NCBI GenBank assembly: GCA_944384155.1
Contig: CALWSG010000054.1
Coordinates: forward strand, 1-64,000
Direction: 5' to 3'
DNA: 64,000 nucleotides
Source: an uncultured Lachnospiraceae bacterium
GTDB lineage: Bacteria > Bacillota > Clostridia > Lachnospirales > Lachnospiraceae
Shown one piece after another: positions 52,808 to 61,938 of the stretch. The notes below the pieces were generated by a model. The model saw nothing but the letters and a program-made list of their open reading frames with translations, was not told the DNA's origin and ran no database searches. The translations under genes were made by a program, and so were the position numbers. How positions within the stretch are numbered: position 1 is the first letter of the stretch; the number at the start of each line of letters is the position of its first letter.

Positions 52808-52851
52808 AAAACCTTCTCTTTCCTACAGTATTTTATTCCTATATCATAAAT

Positions 52852-52880
52852 AATGCTGCCGCATAATATGCAGCAGCATT
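52852..52880 (-). terminator. Terminator of efp
   Basis: AATGCTGC-T-GCAT / ATGC-G-GCAGCATT hairpin with an ATT loop, about 12 nt past the efp stop. The following T-run is weak (ATTTATG). Confidence 0.55.
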
Positions 52881-52891
52881 TCTTTTCCGCC

Positions 52892-53449
52892 TTATACTCT
52901 TGAAAGATATTCACCTGTTCTTGTATCAATTTTTATTACATCATTCTGCTCTACAAATAACGGAACATAAACCGTTGCTCCCGTTTCCACTATAGCCGGC
53001 TTAGTTGCTCCTGTTGCAGTATCACCCTTAAATCCAGGTTCAGTATCTGTAACCTCAAGCTCTACAAACAACGGCGGCTCAATGGCAAATACCTGTCCGT
53101 TATGAGAACATATCTTTACCATTTCATTTTCCTTGACAAACTTTAATGAATCACCTACACTATCTTCATTTAATGCTATCTGCTCAAATGTTTCAGTGTC
53201 CATAAAGTTGTATAATTCACCATCGGTATATAAATACTGCATGTCCTTTCTTTCAATACGTGCCTGTGGGAACTTTTCTGTAGGACGGAAAGTTTTTTCC
53301 ACAACACCGCCGTTTTTAATATTCTTTAATTTAGTTCTTACGAAAGCCGCTCCCTTACCCGGCTTTACATGCTGAAATTCAATAATCTGGAATACATTTC
53401 CTTCAATTTCCACTGTTAATCCGTTTCTAAAATCGCCTGCTGATATCAT
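52892..53449 (-). CDS. efp: Elongation factor P
   Basis: 185-aa factor that relieves ribosome stalling at polyproline. Three beta domains; the tip lysine of domain I is in [12 protein letters not shown] (about residue 32), and the C-terminal signature [11 protein letters not shown] is complete. AAGGAGGATTTTT precedes the ATG. Confidence 0.98.
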   Translation of the reverse strand: MISAGDFRNGLTVEIEGNVFQIIEFQHVKPGKGAAFVRTKLKNIKNGGVVEKTFRPTEKFPQARIERKDMQYLYTDGELYNFMDTETFEQIALNEDSVGDSLKFVKENEMVKICSHNGQVFAIEPPLFVELEVTDTEPGFKGDTATGATKPAIVETGATVYVPLFVEQNDVIKIDTRTGEYLSRV

Positions 53450-53504
53450 AAAAATCCTCCTTAATCAGGTGCCGTAAGATGTATATAAGGCACACACTGA
53501 ATAT

Positions 53505-53533
53505 ATTTTATAATATATAGATATTTTTTTCAA
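53505..53533 (-). promoter_or_regulatory. Promoter of efp
   Basis: TTGAAA (53528-53533), 17 bp, TAAAAT (53505-53510). The leader after it contains GTGCC...GGCAC (about 53470-53492), a possible small hairpin. Confidence 0.6.
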
Positions 53534-53579
53534 CATATTTTTTACATTTTTTATCTTACACCAGCATACATCATTCTTA

Positions 53580-54050
53580 TTATTTTTTAAGGTCTCCTGA
53601 TGCCGGATTATCAATCAGCTCCCCATGGCTCGTAAAACGTGAGCCATGACATGGACAATCCCATGAATTTTCCTGTGGATTCCATTTTAATGCACAGCCC
53701 ATGTGAGGACAGCGTTTGCCGGATAATGTTAAAAGATTTCCAATCGCCTCAAAAGTATTTACCGCAAGCTGAGGATGAATAATACTACGGGATGGTGAAA
53801 ATACCGAAGCATAAGGTGTTTCTCTTCCCATAACCATATCCGTAAGTATTTTTGCCGTTGTATTCTTTGTAATTCCGCTGCATATTCTGTTTTTCTCCAC
53901 CAAGGCATAGTGAATACCTGATTTCTCAAGCATATATCCGCAAAGAATTCCTGCCATACCACCGCCTATCACTAATACATCCACATTTATATCATTTTGC
54001 AGACGCTCAAAGCAAGGCAGCTCCCATGTTTCTGTCCAAACAGACTTCAC
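53580..54050 (-). pseudogene. Collapsed FAD-dependent oxidoreductase/Rieske gene (in-frame internal deletion)
   Basis: 156-aa frame. Residues 1-68 are the N-terminus of a DAO-type oxidoreductase (VDVLVIGGGMAGILCGYMLEKSG FAD fold; CSGITKNTTAKI). From about residue 70 it jumps to the C-terminal part (MGRETPYASVFSPSRSI) and a complete Rieske module (CPHMGC, WDCPCHGSRF). Intact relatives are about 480-510 aa, so roughly 330 residues of FAD and substrate domain are missing while the frame is kept. It probably encodes a short Rieske-like protein or nothing useful. The start codon has the Shine-Dalgarno AGGAGGTGAT. Confidence 0.8.
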
Positions 54051-54110
54051 AGTATCACCTCCTTGGGTTAGTATGCATCATATCGAAAAAAATATTTTAA
54101 ACAGCCTTTT

Positions 54111-54632
54111 CTACAGCATATTAATATTAGAATACTTTTCCATTATCTCACCGCAAATATTCTTTATGGATTTTTTATCTGTTTCCACTATTATATCTGC
54201 CACCTCATAATATCTGTCTTTTCTCTTATTCATAAGCCCGGTTATAAACTCAATATTCATATTACCGTTTAAAATTGGTCTGTCCTTTGAATTTTTTACT
54301 CTTTCATATATTGTTTCAGGCAATGCCGTTAGCAAAACAATAACACCGTTTTCCTTCATTAATTTTACATTTTCATCCTTTATGACTGCTCCTCCTCCGC
54401 AGGATACTATAAGTCCCCTTTCTCTTTGTATATCTGCTAAATACCTTGTCTCTAACTGTCTGAAATATTCCTCTCCATGATTTTTAAATATATCATTAAT
54501 AGAACAGCCTTCTTTTTCTACTATGTACGCATCCATATCTATCTCTTTTCTTCCTGTCAATATACTAAGCTCTCTTGACACAGTAGTCTTTCCGGCTCCC
54601 ATAAAGCCTATAAGCATGATGTTTTTTTTCAT
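54111..54632 (-). CDS. aroK: Shikimate kinase
   Basis: 173-aa P-loop kinase of the shikimate pathway. LIGFMGAGKTT Walker A, DMDAYIVEKEG, EEYFRQLETRYL, VSCGGGAV shikimate-binding motifs and the RPIL lid region. It lies 40 nt behind aroD. Confidence 0.95.
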   Translation of the reverse strand: MKKNIMLIGFMGAGKTTVSRELSILTGRKEIDMDAYIVEKEGCSINDIFKNHGEEYFRQLETRYLADIQRERGLIVSCGGGAVIKDENVKLMKENGVIVLLTALPETIYERVKNSKDRPILNGNMNIEFITGLMNKRKDRYYEVADIIVETDKKSIKNICGEIMEKYSNINML

Positions 54633-54672
54633 ATGCAGTAATCTCCTTAAGTTATTTATGTTTTTATAATAT

Positions 54673-55437
54673 TTATTTTTGCTGTAAGCTTAATAGCTGC
54701 AGGCTTCTTTTTAGTTGCGCTGCCTCAGGCTGTCCCGGTGCAGATGCTCTCTGTACTGTGCCGAATGTGACTGCTGAGCCGAATATTTCTCCTGTAATAC
54801 GGCTCACCATCCCAAGCTGTCCCATGGATATTAAGATAGCCGGAATCTTTAAAAGTCTTTTTGCCCCCACAGATGCCTGAAGAAGTGTTATCACGTCCTC
54901 CTCATTAGCCGGCATAACGGCTATTTTTGCTATATCAGCACCTGCTCTCTCCATTTCCATTAATATGTTTATTATCTTATCTTTATCCGGAGTTCTATTA
55001 AAATCATGATTTGATGCAATAACCGCCACATTAGCTTCTGCTGCTTTTTTTATTATATCTCCGGTTACATTGCTGCCAAGCATAATCTCCACATCTATAA
55101 GGTCAATCATGCCACCCTCCAGAACTGATTCTAACAGTGCCTTATAATTATGGCTTGCAATTTCCATTTCTCCCCCCTCCTGTTTTGTTCTGAAAGTAAA
55201 AAGCAAAGGAATATCCTCTATTACTTTTCTTATATCACCTAAAAGATTATTTACCCTGCTATAGTTAAGCACATCTTCAAAAAAGTCGATGCGAAGCTCT
55301 ATTATATCTATTTCACTTTTATAATTATCATGTATATTTTTTATTTCGTCTATAATTTCATTGTATTTTACTGCTGTGACAGGAACACATATCTTAGGTG
55401 TTCCCTGACCTATATTAACGTTTCTTACTTTTACCAT
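54673..55437 (-). CDS. aroD: 3-dehydroquinate dehydratase, type I
   Basis: 254-aa Schiff-base dehydratase. EIDIIELRIDFFED, the catalytic histidine in VIASNHDFNRTP (about 146) and the Schiff-base lysine in ADIAKIAVMPANE (about 173), then GSAVTFGTVQRASAPGQ. Its start overlaps the preceding hypothetical gene by 23 nt. The lysine and histidine are intact, so the enzyme should be active. Confidence 0.96.
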   Translation of the reverse strand: MVKVRNVNIGQGTPKICVPVTAVKYNEIIDEIKNIHDNYKSEIDIIELRIDFFEDVLNYSRVNNLLGDIRKVIEDIPLLFTFRTKQEGGEMEIASHNYKALLESVLEGGMIDLIDVEIMLGSNVTGDIIKKAAEANVAVIASNHDFNRTPDKDKIINILMEMERAGADIAKIAVMPANEEDVITLLQASVGAKRLLKIPAILISMGQLGMVSRITGEIFGSAVTFGTVQRASAPGQPEAAQLKRSLQLLSLQQK

Positions 55438-56104
55438 TATACTTTTTCTCCCTGGAAAATAAATTTTTTATTTTTTTAAGCCAGCCTTTTATACAGGCCT
55501 TTATATATTCATACCGGCTTTTCCCGTATGTATTATTTTCCCGTAAATCATATTTGTCTTCAGGCTCCTCCATTAAATCGCCCAAGGAGTATTTTCTTAC
55601 TCCCTTCCTGCCTTCACCGTATAGCAAATCCTCCTCTAATTCATCAAATTCATCATATACACTGTTATACCGTGAAGCATTGTACCTTTCGCTTCTATTC
55701 CTTATCTCAGACCTGCCTGCATTTATAAAGGCATCTCTTCTTGCTTTTTCTACTCTTCGTCTAGCCTCCTCAAGCTGCCTTTTTTCTTCCTGAAGCCTTT
55801 TTCTTTTAAAACTTTCCCTCTTTTTCCGCTTTATCATGCTCCTTATAAAAAGAATAATTATAATAAAAGATAAAACTACTATAAATGCTATGGCTGCCCT
55901 GCCTGATTTTAATGTATCCTCCTTTTTTACGGAGCCTGTGCCTGTCTTAGTTATTACATACATAATATCTGGATTGCTGTTTATAATCAGGCTTGATGCA
56001 CCTGCCAGAATTATCACCGCCAAAATCGCAAGAACTGTCAGCACATCCTGTGCACTGTCACCGTATTTATACCTTTTTTTCTTTTTTTTATTCTTTTCAG
56101 ACAT
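55415..56104 (-). CDS. Two-span membrane protein with long basic/coiled-coil tail, unknown
   Basis: 229 aa: basic start (KNKKKKKRYKYG), span 1 (about 18-42), a short outer loop, span 2 (about 70-90), then a long arginine/glutamate-rich cytoplasmic coiled coil (RLQEEKRQLEEARRRVEKARR) and an acidic segment. No family is recognised. It lies between the DUF815 ATPase and aroD and overlaps aroD; this ties it to the same transcript but not to aromatic synthesis. Confidence 0.75.
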   Translation of the reverse strand: MSEKNKKKKKRYKYGDSAQDVLTVLAILAVIILAGASSLIINSNPDIMYVITKTGTGSVKKEDTLKSGRAAIAFIVVLSFIIIILFIRSMIKRKKRESFKRKRLQEEKRQLEEARRRVEKARRDAFINAGRSEIRNRSERYNASRYNSVYDEFDELEEDLLYGEGRKGVRKYSLGDLMEEPEDKYDLRENNTYGKSRYEYIKACIKGWLKKIKNLFSREKKYNGKSKKR

Positions 56105-56139
56105 ATTATCACAGCCTTCCGCTTAAATATTATACCTTC

Positions 56140-57450
56140 TTATAACCCTTCACAGCCGGACAGATAATTTATAAACTGCTGTGCCGTCCTTCCCGATATT
56201 CCGCCATGACTTAATTCCCATTTGTTAGCCTCTGCCTTAAGCTCGTCATCAGACATTTTTATTCCTGCCCTTCTTGCAAGACCTATTACTATGTTAAAAT
56301 ACTCCTTCTGATTAGGCTTAGAATAGCATATTGTAACACCAAACCTGTTTACAAGAGACAGCTTTTCTTCTATTGTATCTGAACGGTGTATTCCGTTTTC
56401 ATTTTTCACATCATCTCTGTCACTCCATGTTTCCTTTATAAGATGACGCCTGTTTGATGTGGCATATATAAGTATATTTTCAGGCTTTGTCTCAACTCCT
56501 CCCTCAATAACTGCCTTTAAGAACTTATACTCAATCTCAAATTCCTCAAAGGACAAATCATCCATATAAATAATAAATTTGTAATTTCTGTTTTTTATGT
56601 TTGCTATAACATTTGATAAGTCCTTAAACTGATGCTTATATATTTCTATAAGCCTTAGCCCTCTGTCATAATACTGGTTTACTATTGCCTTTATGCTTGT
56701 TGATTTTCCCGTTCCGCTGTCTCCAAACAGCAGTACATTATTTGCCTTTCTGCCCGACACAAATGCTTCAGTATTGTCAACAAGCTTCTTTTTTTGTATC
56801 TCATAGCCAATAAGGTCATCTAACATTACCCTATCCATATTATTTATTGCATAAAACTTAATCCTTCCATTATTATTATCGGCGATACGAAAGGCTTTAT
56901 TTAATCCGAACATTCCTACTCCGTATGCCTTGTAAAAGCCCGTAACATAATTAAAAAACTGATTTTCATCCTCTGCTGCTTCAAGCTTTCTGCTTAGCTC
57001 AATAACCTTTTCACTTACATTTTTATTGTACATAAGCTCAGGCTTTCCTATGGCTTTATAATTTGAAAGAATTGAAAAGCAGTTTACTGACAGCTCTTTT
57101 TCCAGCCTTGAAAAGTCATAGTCAAAAAGTGCCTTAAATGCCTTAAAATCATTTTTTGCAAAGTAATTTACACTTCCGTCTCCCGCACCCACCTTTTCAC
57201 ATGTAATACTAAAAGGATTTTCATCTGTAATTAACAGATATGTAAGATAATTATGCCAGAGATTTTCATTAAAGCCATAATCAGTTGCTAACTTTAATAT
57301 TCTTTTAATCTGACAATATAACCTTGTTGTAAGCTTATCCTTTGTCTCTGTATTATTTTCAAGCTTTTCACATATATCGCTTAACTCCATTAATATAGAT
57401 TCCTTATCCATATCTCCGTATATTAACAATTTTGAAATTATATGATTCAT
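56140..57450 (-). CDS. DUF815 family AAA-type ATPase
   Basis: 436-aa protein with an N-terminal helical region (about 1-200) and an ATPase domain: [17 protein letters not shown] (Walker A, about 240), [14 protein letters not shown] (Walker B) and [20 protein letters not shown] (sensor). It corresponds to DUF815, seen widely but without known function. It is followed by a membrane protein and preceded by an HD-domain gene. Confidence 0.92.
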   Translation of the reverse strand: MNHIISKLLIYGDMDKESILMELSDICEKLENNTETKDKLTTRLYCQIKRILKLATDYGFNENLWHNYLTYLLITDENPFSITCEKVGAGDGSVNYFAKNDFKAFKALFDYDFSRLEKELSVNCFSILSNYKAIGKPELMYNKNVSEKVIELSRKLEAAEDENQFFNYVTGFYKAYGVGMFGLNKAFRIADNNNGRIKFYAINNMDRVMLDDLIGYEIQKKKLVDNTEAFVSGRKANNVLLFGDSGTGKSTSIKAIVNQYYDRGLRLIEIYKHQFKDLSNVIANIKNRNYKFIIYMDDLSFEEFEIEYKFLKAVIEGGVETKPENILIYATSNRRHLIKETWSDRDDVKNENGIHRSDTIEEKLSLVNRFGVTICYSKPNQKEYFNIVIGLARRAGIKMSDDELKAEANKWELSHGGISGRTAQQFINYLSGCEGL

Positions 57451-57478
57451 AATTCTTCACTCTTTTCCTAAATATTTT

Positions 57479-58105
57479 TTATTTATATATGTTATTTTTA
57501 TCGTCTATAAACAAATCACTTTCAAGCTGCCTCAAAAATTCCCTGTACAGACTACTTTTTTTCTCCCAGATTTCCTTTGCCTTTGGAGTAACCATTGTGT
57601 TTGGCATATCATTTTTAAACTCTATCATTCTGTCATAGGCGTCCTTATAGCTTTTAGCACCAAGCCTTCCTGTAACAAGACAATCCCACAGCACCCTCAT
57701 AGTGCCCTCCTCATCCATCTGGTCTGCCTCCATTAAAAGTGTAAGCTCCAATGGTATATCCGTTCCAAGAAGATGCTTATTCGAGTGAAGCTCTATCATC
57801 CCTGCAACCTTTTCTATAAATTCAGGCTTAAACCCGTGATTCTTTCCAAACTTTCTAAAGACCTCTGCCCCTCGTTTTCCGTGCTCACTTTTATTCTTGT
57901 CCTCATATCCCACATCATGAAATACCGCAGCCATATATAAAGCTTCCCTGTCTATATCCATACCCTCTGATAAAATATCAAGCCACTTTAATACTCTTTT
58001 AGTATGGTCATATCTTGACCTGAAGGGCTGATTCGGATTTTCCGATATAAGTCCTTTATGCTCAATAAGGTAATTTTTAACAAATTCCAAGTAATCCTCG
58101 TACAT
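57479..58105 (-). CDS. HD-domain phosphohydrolase
   Basis: 208-aa HD protein: SRYDHTKRVLKWLDIL (first His), AAVFHDVGYED (HD), EHGKRG and MIELHSNKHLL. Probable metal-dependent phosphatase or nucleotide hydrolase; substrate unknown. ATG 58105 follows AATGGAG. It lies between the DUF6062 and DUF815 genes. Confidence 0.88.
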   Translation of the reverse strand: MYEDYLEFVKNYLIEHKGLISENPNQPFRSRYDHTKRVLKWLDILSEGMDIDREALYMAAVFHDVGYEDKNKSEHGKRGAEVFRKFGKNHGFKPEFIEKVAGMIELHSNKHLLGTDIPLELTLLMEADQMDEEGTMRVLWDCLVTGRLGAKSYKDAYDRMIEFKNDMPNTMVTPKAKEIWEKKSSLYREFLRQLESDLFIDDKNNIYK

Positions 58106-58150
58106 TTTATTCTCCATTCTACAGCCAAAGCAATTAATCTTTTTTATATT

Positions 58151-58918
58151 CTATGATTTTTTGTAGGGAGCATCCGCCGGATATCCTCCCCTTAGCTTCT
58201 GCATACCTCTTTGCACCGCATCCTTTGAGTTTTTCCAGTCTGCATCCTGATTCTTATAATCAAACTTTTCAACAAGCCAGCTTACATCATCCCCCACTCT
58301 CTTCATTGCCCTTTCCATTACTCCAAACACAAGAGGATAAAACTCTTCCTTCTGCTTACTGTTAAGCTCTGTATCAGCAAGGTCACATATTTCTCCAAAA
58401 TGATGCAGACAGAAACCTTTACTTTTTTCTATCATTTTGTACATGGTATTATCTTTTTTGTACATAAAGAAAAATGTATCTAAATACCTTTTATATGTAT
58501 TATTAAAGCGGCGGCATATATAGCATGACCTATCTCTCATTTTTGTCCATTCTGCAATAGAATTTTTCCTGCCTTCCTCCCCGGTCTTTTTCTTAAGCCT
58601 GTCTATAAAGGAAGTCTTTGAAGGTGCAAACATTTTTATTTGATTTTTTAACTCATAATTAATCTGCTCATAGTGTGTTTTTAAAATCCAGCCGTTTCCA
58701 AGGGTATTTCCATAATCAAACATTTTCTTAAAATGATTACGGCAAAATCCTTCCTTATCAGTCATGGCTCTAACATCACTTTCCATATATGTTGAGCCCG
58801 AACCAAGGACAAAATCCAGAAGGTCGTTTTCTATTTTTTTCTCCGCATTGCAAAGGGGACACTCATCATCTGCCTCAAAGCTCTCTGTAAGTGGAATTGT
58901 ATATAATTTTTCTTCCAT
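58151..58918 (-). CDS. DUF6062 family cysteine-containing protein
   Basis: 255-aa protein resembling DUF6062. Four cysteine/histidine groups are regularly placed: ECPLC (about 20), GFCRNHF (about 65), CYICRRF (about 140) and GFCLHHF (about 175), suggesting two zinc- or metal-bound repeats. No membrane span. ATG 58918 is set by GAGGATTTAT; the longer frame includes untranslated leader. Function unknown. Confidence 0.82.
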   Translation of the reverse strand: MEEKLYTIPLTESFEADDECPLCNAEKKIENDLLDFVLGSGSTYMESDVRAMTDKEGFCRNHFKKMFDYGNTLGNGWILKTHYEQINYELKNQIKMFAPSKTSFIDRLKKKTGEEGRKNSIAEWTKMRDRSCYICRRFNNTYKRYLDTFFFMYKKDNTMYKMIEKSKGFCLHHFGEICDLADTELNSKQKEEFYPLVFGVMERAMKRVGDDVSWLVEKFDYKNQDADWKNSKDAVQRGMQKLRGGYPADAPYKKS

Positions 58919-59005
58919 ATAAATCCTCATTTCCTTTTTCTTTAACTTTTCTTTATACAATATATGCTCCCTTTGCAAAGGGAGCATACACAATATATTA
59001 ATATT

Positions 59006-60715
59006 TTACATCATTTGCTCAATAAGCTCTTTAACTCTTTGGAGAACCTTATCTATAGCTACTTTTTCCTGAACTGACTTGTCTCTTGTTACAAGCTCAA
59101 CTACTGATTCCTCCATATTTCTCGGACTTACAATAATTCTTACGGGTACTCCGAGAAGGTCGGCATCGGAAAACATAACTCCCGGTCTTACCTTCCTGTC
59201 ATCATATATTACCTCAATATGCTGCTTTAACATCTCATCATATAATGTATCTGCACAGCTTTTTGCATTAATATCATCAGAACGGAGACAGCAAAGATGC
59301 ACCTGCCATGGTGCTATTGACATAGGCCATATAGGACCATACTCATCATGATGTGCCTCACACACTGAAGCTGCCAGTCTTCCAACTCCTATGCCATAGC
59401 AGCCCATAATAGGATACTGGGGCTTTCCGTCCTTATCAAGGTAGGTCATATTCATAGACTTTGTATACTTTGTACCAAGCTGGAATATATTGCCAACCTC
59501 AATCCCTCTTGATATGGATATAGCCTTCTTCTTACAGCACGGACATATTCCGCCCTCTGTAATCTTTGCAAAATCTCCGAATACTCCGTCCTTTATATCT
59601 CTGTCCATTGAAAGACCTATATAATGATAGTCTGTCTCATTTGCACCACATGATAAATTATTGGCACCCTTTAATGAATTATCGAAAAGCACAACTGCCT
59701 TGCCCCTAAAATCCACAGGACCTATAAATCCTGCTTTTATGCTGCTTTCCTCTGTAATAACGGCAGGGTGTATATTTTCTCCAAGATAATTGGTAAGCTT
59801 TGTCTCGTTAATATCAAGGTCTCCCCTTATAAATACCACTACATACTCATCATCATTATTTTTCTGATATACTACCGCCTTACACGATTTTTCGACAGGC
59901 TCACCCAAGAATTTACATACATCTTCTATTGTTTTCATATCAGGTGTATGAACCTTTGTAAGCTCTTTAACATTAGAATCTGCTGCATTTTCAATAATGC
60001 TTTCTGCCGCCTCCATATTCGCCTTATAGCCGCACTCCTTGCATATTGCAATAGTATCCTCACCTATAGGTGTAAGCAGCATATATTCATGTGAAAGATT
60101 TCCTCCCATCATTCCTGAATCTGACGCAACAGCAACCACATCCGGTATTCCTGCTCTTGCAAATATGCGGTTATATGCATCATAGCACTTTTCATAATAC
60201 TCTTCTAAGTCCTCCTGAGATGTATGAAATGAATATGCATCCTTCATGGTAAATTCCCTTACTCTTATAAGTCCTGCTCTTGGTCTTGCCTCATCTCTGA
60301 ACTTTGTCTGTATCTGATATATCATAAAAGGATACTTTGTATAGCTGTTTGCATACTCACGGACAAGCTGTACCGCAGCCTCCTCATGAGTCATACCTAA
60401 AACCATTCTTGAATTATTTCTGTCTCTAAATCTTAAAAGCTCGCTTCCTACAGACTCATATCTTCCTGACTCATCCCAAAGAGATGCAGGAAGTGCAACA
60501 GGAAATAATACCTCCTGACCGTCAATACCATCCATTTCCTCTCTTATAATATTCTCAATTTTTTTACAAATTCTTTTTAACGGCATATACTGGGAATAAA
60601 TTCCGTTTGCCACATTTTTCATATAACCGCCGCGTATCATAAGAGCATGACTGTCAATCACACAATCAGCCGGCTTTTCCTTAAATCTCTCTCCAACAAG
60701 CTTATCAAGTTTCAT
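59006..60715 (-). CDS. proS: Prolyl-tRNA synthetase
   Basis: 569-aa class II ProRS of bacterial type with the editing insertion. Motif 1 region (GQEVLFPVALPASLWDESGRY), motif 2 (FRDEARPRAGLIRVREFTMKDAYSFH), the INS editing domain (about 225-400, with a CKAVVYQKN lead), and motif 3 (GCYGIGVGRLAASV). ATG 60715 follows AGAGGTAAATTAATA. Its short leader shows no T-box. Confidence 0.96.
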   Translation of the reverse strand: MKLDKLVGERFKEKPADCVIDSHALMIRGGYMKNVANGIYSQYMPLKRICKKIENIIREEMDGIDGQEVLFPVALPASLWDESGRYESVGSELLRFRDRNNSRMVLGMTHEEAAVQLVREYANSYTKYPFMIYQIQTKFRDEARPRAGLIRVREFTMKDAYSFHTSQEDLEEYYEKCYDAYNRIFARAGIPDVVAVASDSGMMGGNLSHEYMLLTPIGEDTIAICKECGYKANMEAAESIIENAADSNVKELTKVHTPDMKTIEDVCKFLGEPVEKSCKAVVYQKNNDDEYVVVFIRGDLDINETKLTNYLGENIHPAVITEESSIKAGFIGPVDFRGKAVVLFDNSLKGANNLSCGANETDYHYIGLSMDRDIKDGVFGDFAKITEGGICPCCKKKAISISRGIEVGNIFQLGTKYTKSMNMTYLDKDGKPQYPIMGCYGIGVGRLAASVCEAHHDEYGPIWPMSIAPWQVHLCCLRSDDINAKSCADTLYDEMLKQHIEVIYDDRKVRPGVMFSDADLLGVPVRIIVSPRNMEESVVELVTRDKSVQEKVAIDKVLQRVKELIEQMM

Positions 60716-60753
60716 TATTAATTTACCTCTCCAAGAATTTTTAACCTTTTGGT

Positions 60754-60782
60754 ATTTTAACATTTTAGTTTTTCCATGTCAA
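60754..60782 (-). promoter_or_regulatory. Promoter of proS
   Basis: TTGACA (60777-60782), 17 bp, TAAAAT (60754-60759). It gives a leader of about 30 nt, too short for a T-box riboswitch. Confidence 0.75.
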
Positions 60783-60823
60783 GCAGAGCAAGAACCAATA
60801 TTAAAGGAAAACTAAAATAATAT

Positions 60824-61810
60824 TTACTTTAATATATCCTGTATTTTCTCAAGCTCCTCACTGGAAAACGAGAGATTATTTATTATTTTCACATTATCCT
60901 CTATCTGCTCAGGTCTGCTTGCTCCTATAAGCACAGATGTAACACGGTTTTTCCTTAATACCCAGCTAAGAGCCATCTGTGCAAGAGTCTGCCCTCTCTC
61001 CAACGCTATTTTATTTAATCTCTTAACCTTATTAACCACATCTTCCGTTATGCTGCTTTCCTTTAAAAACATATTTTTTGCTGCTCTGCTGTCCTTTGGT
61101 ATACCATTTAAATATTTATCAGTTAACATACCCTGTGCCAAAGGACTATAGCATATGCACCCTACACCGTTTTCCTCAAGCACATCTAACAAGCCTTCTG
61201 ATTCTACCCATCTGTTAAACATATTGTAACAAGGCTGATGTATAAGCAGAGGTGTTTTATTTTCCTTAAGTATTTTTATTGCCTGTTTTGTATCCTCGGT
61301 TCCGTAATTAGATATGCCTATATATAAAGCCTTTCCCTGTTTTACCATATCAGACAATGCCTCCATGGTTTCCTCCATAGGTGTATTTTTATCAGGTCTG
61401 TGATGATAAAATATATCTACATAATCCAGCTTCATTCTCCTTAAGCTCTGATTAAGGCTTGCCATAAGATACTTTCTAGAGCCTCCGTCTCCGTATGGTC
61501 CCTTCCACATTCCAAAGCCTGCCTTTGTTGATATAAGTATCTCATCTCTGTATGGCTTTAAATCATTTTCCATTATTCTGCCTAAATTCTCCTCGGCACT
61601 TCCTCCCCTTGGTCCGTAATTATTAGCAAGGTCAAAATGAGTAATTCCATTGTCAAATGCCTTAAATACCATTTTCCTTTGATTCTCAAAATTATCAACG
61701 CTGCCAAAATTATGCCAAAATCCAAGGGAAACTCTTGGAAGCTTTAAGCCGCTTTTACCGCACCTTATATACTCCATGCCTGTATATCTCCCGTCATCTG
61801 CCTTATACAT
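60824..61810 (-). CDS. Aldo/keto reductase (YghZ-like, AKR14 type)
   Basis: 328-aa NADPH-dependent oxidoreductase. Catalytic residues: FDLANNYGPRGGSAEENLG (Asp, Tyr), ISTKAGFGMW (Lys), VDIFYHHRPD (His). Close in pattern to L-glyceraldehyde-3-phosphate reductase YghZ. Substrate not provable. ATG 61810 follows GGAGGTTTTT. It follows a second aldo/keto reductase gene, with a small remnant in between. Confidence 0.9.
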   Translation of the reverse strand: MYKADDGRYTGMEYIRCGKSGLKLPRVSLGFWHNFGSVDNFENQRKMVFKAFDNGITHFDLANNYGPRGGSAEENLGRIMENDLKPYRDEILISTKAGFGMWKGPYGDGGSRKYLMASLNQSLRRMKLDYVDIFYHHRPDKNTPMEETMEALSDMVKQGKALYIGISNYGTEDTKQAIKILKENKTPLLIHQPCYNMFNRWVESEGLLDVLEENGVGCICYSPLAQGMLTDKYLNGIPKDSRAAKNMFLKESSITEDVVNKVKRLNKIALERGQTLAQMALSWVLRKNRVTSVLIGASRPEQIEDNVKIINNLSFSSEELEKIQDILK

Positions 61811-61837
61811 AAAAACCTCCATTATTTTTAATTTCCA

Positions 61838-61924
61838 TTACATTCTTTCTTCTATAATTACGTGTACACTGTCACCCGGCGTCTTATTAATAACTGCATT
61901 AAACTCATATATCCTGCCGCTCAT
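61838..61924 (-). pseudogene. 28-codon fragment, DUF1905-like N-terminus
   Basis: MSGRIYEFNAVINKTPGDSVHVIIEERM then stop, behind a good GAGGATATAT Shine-Dalgarno. The YEFNAVINKTP pattern resembles the start of DUF1905 proteins, which are about 90-150 aa, so this looks like a truncated remnant between two aldo/keto reductase genes. It could also be a small real gene. Confidence 0.4.
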
Positions 61925-61938
61925 ATATATCCTCTTAT

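Noticed and set aside
60716-60823. T-box riboswitch before proS
   Set aside because: The predicted leader is about 30 nt and there is no T-box sequence or terminator.
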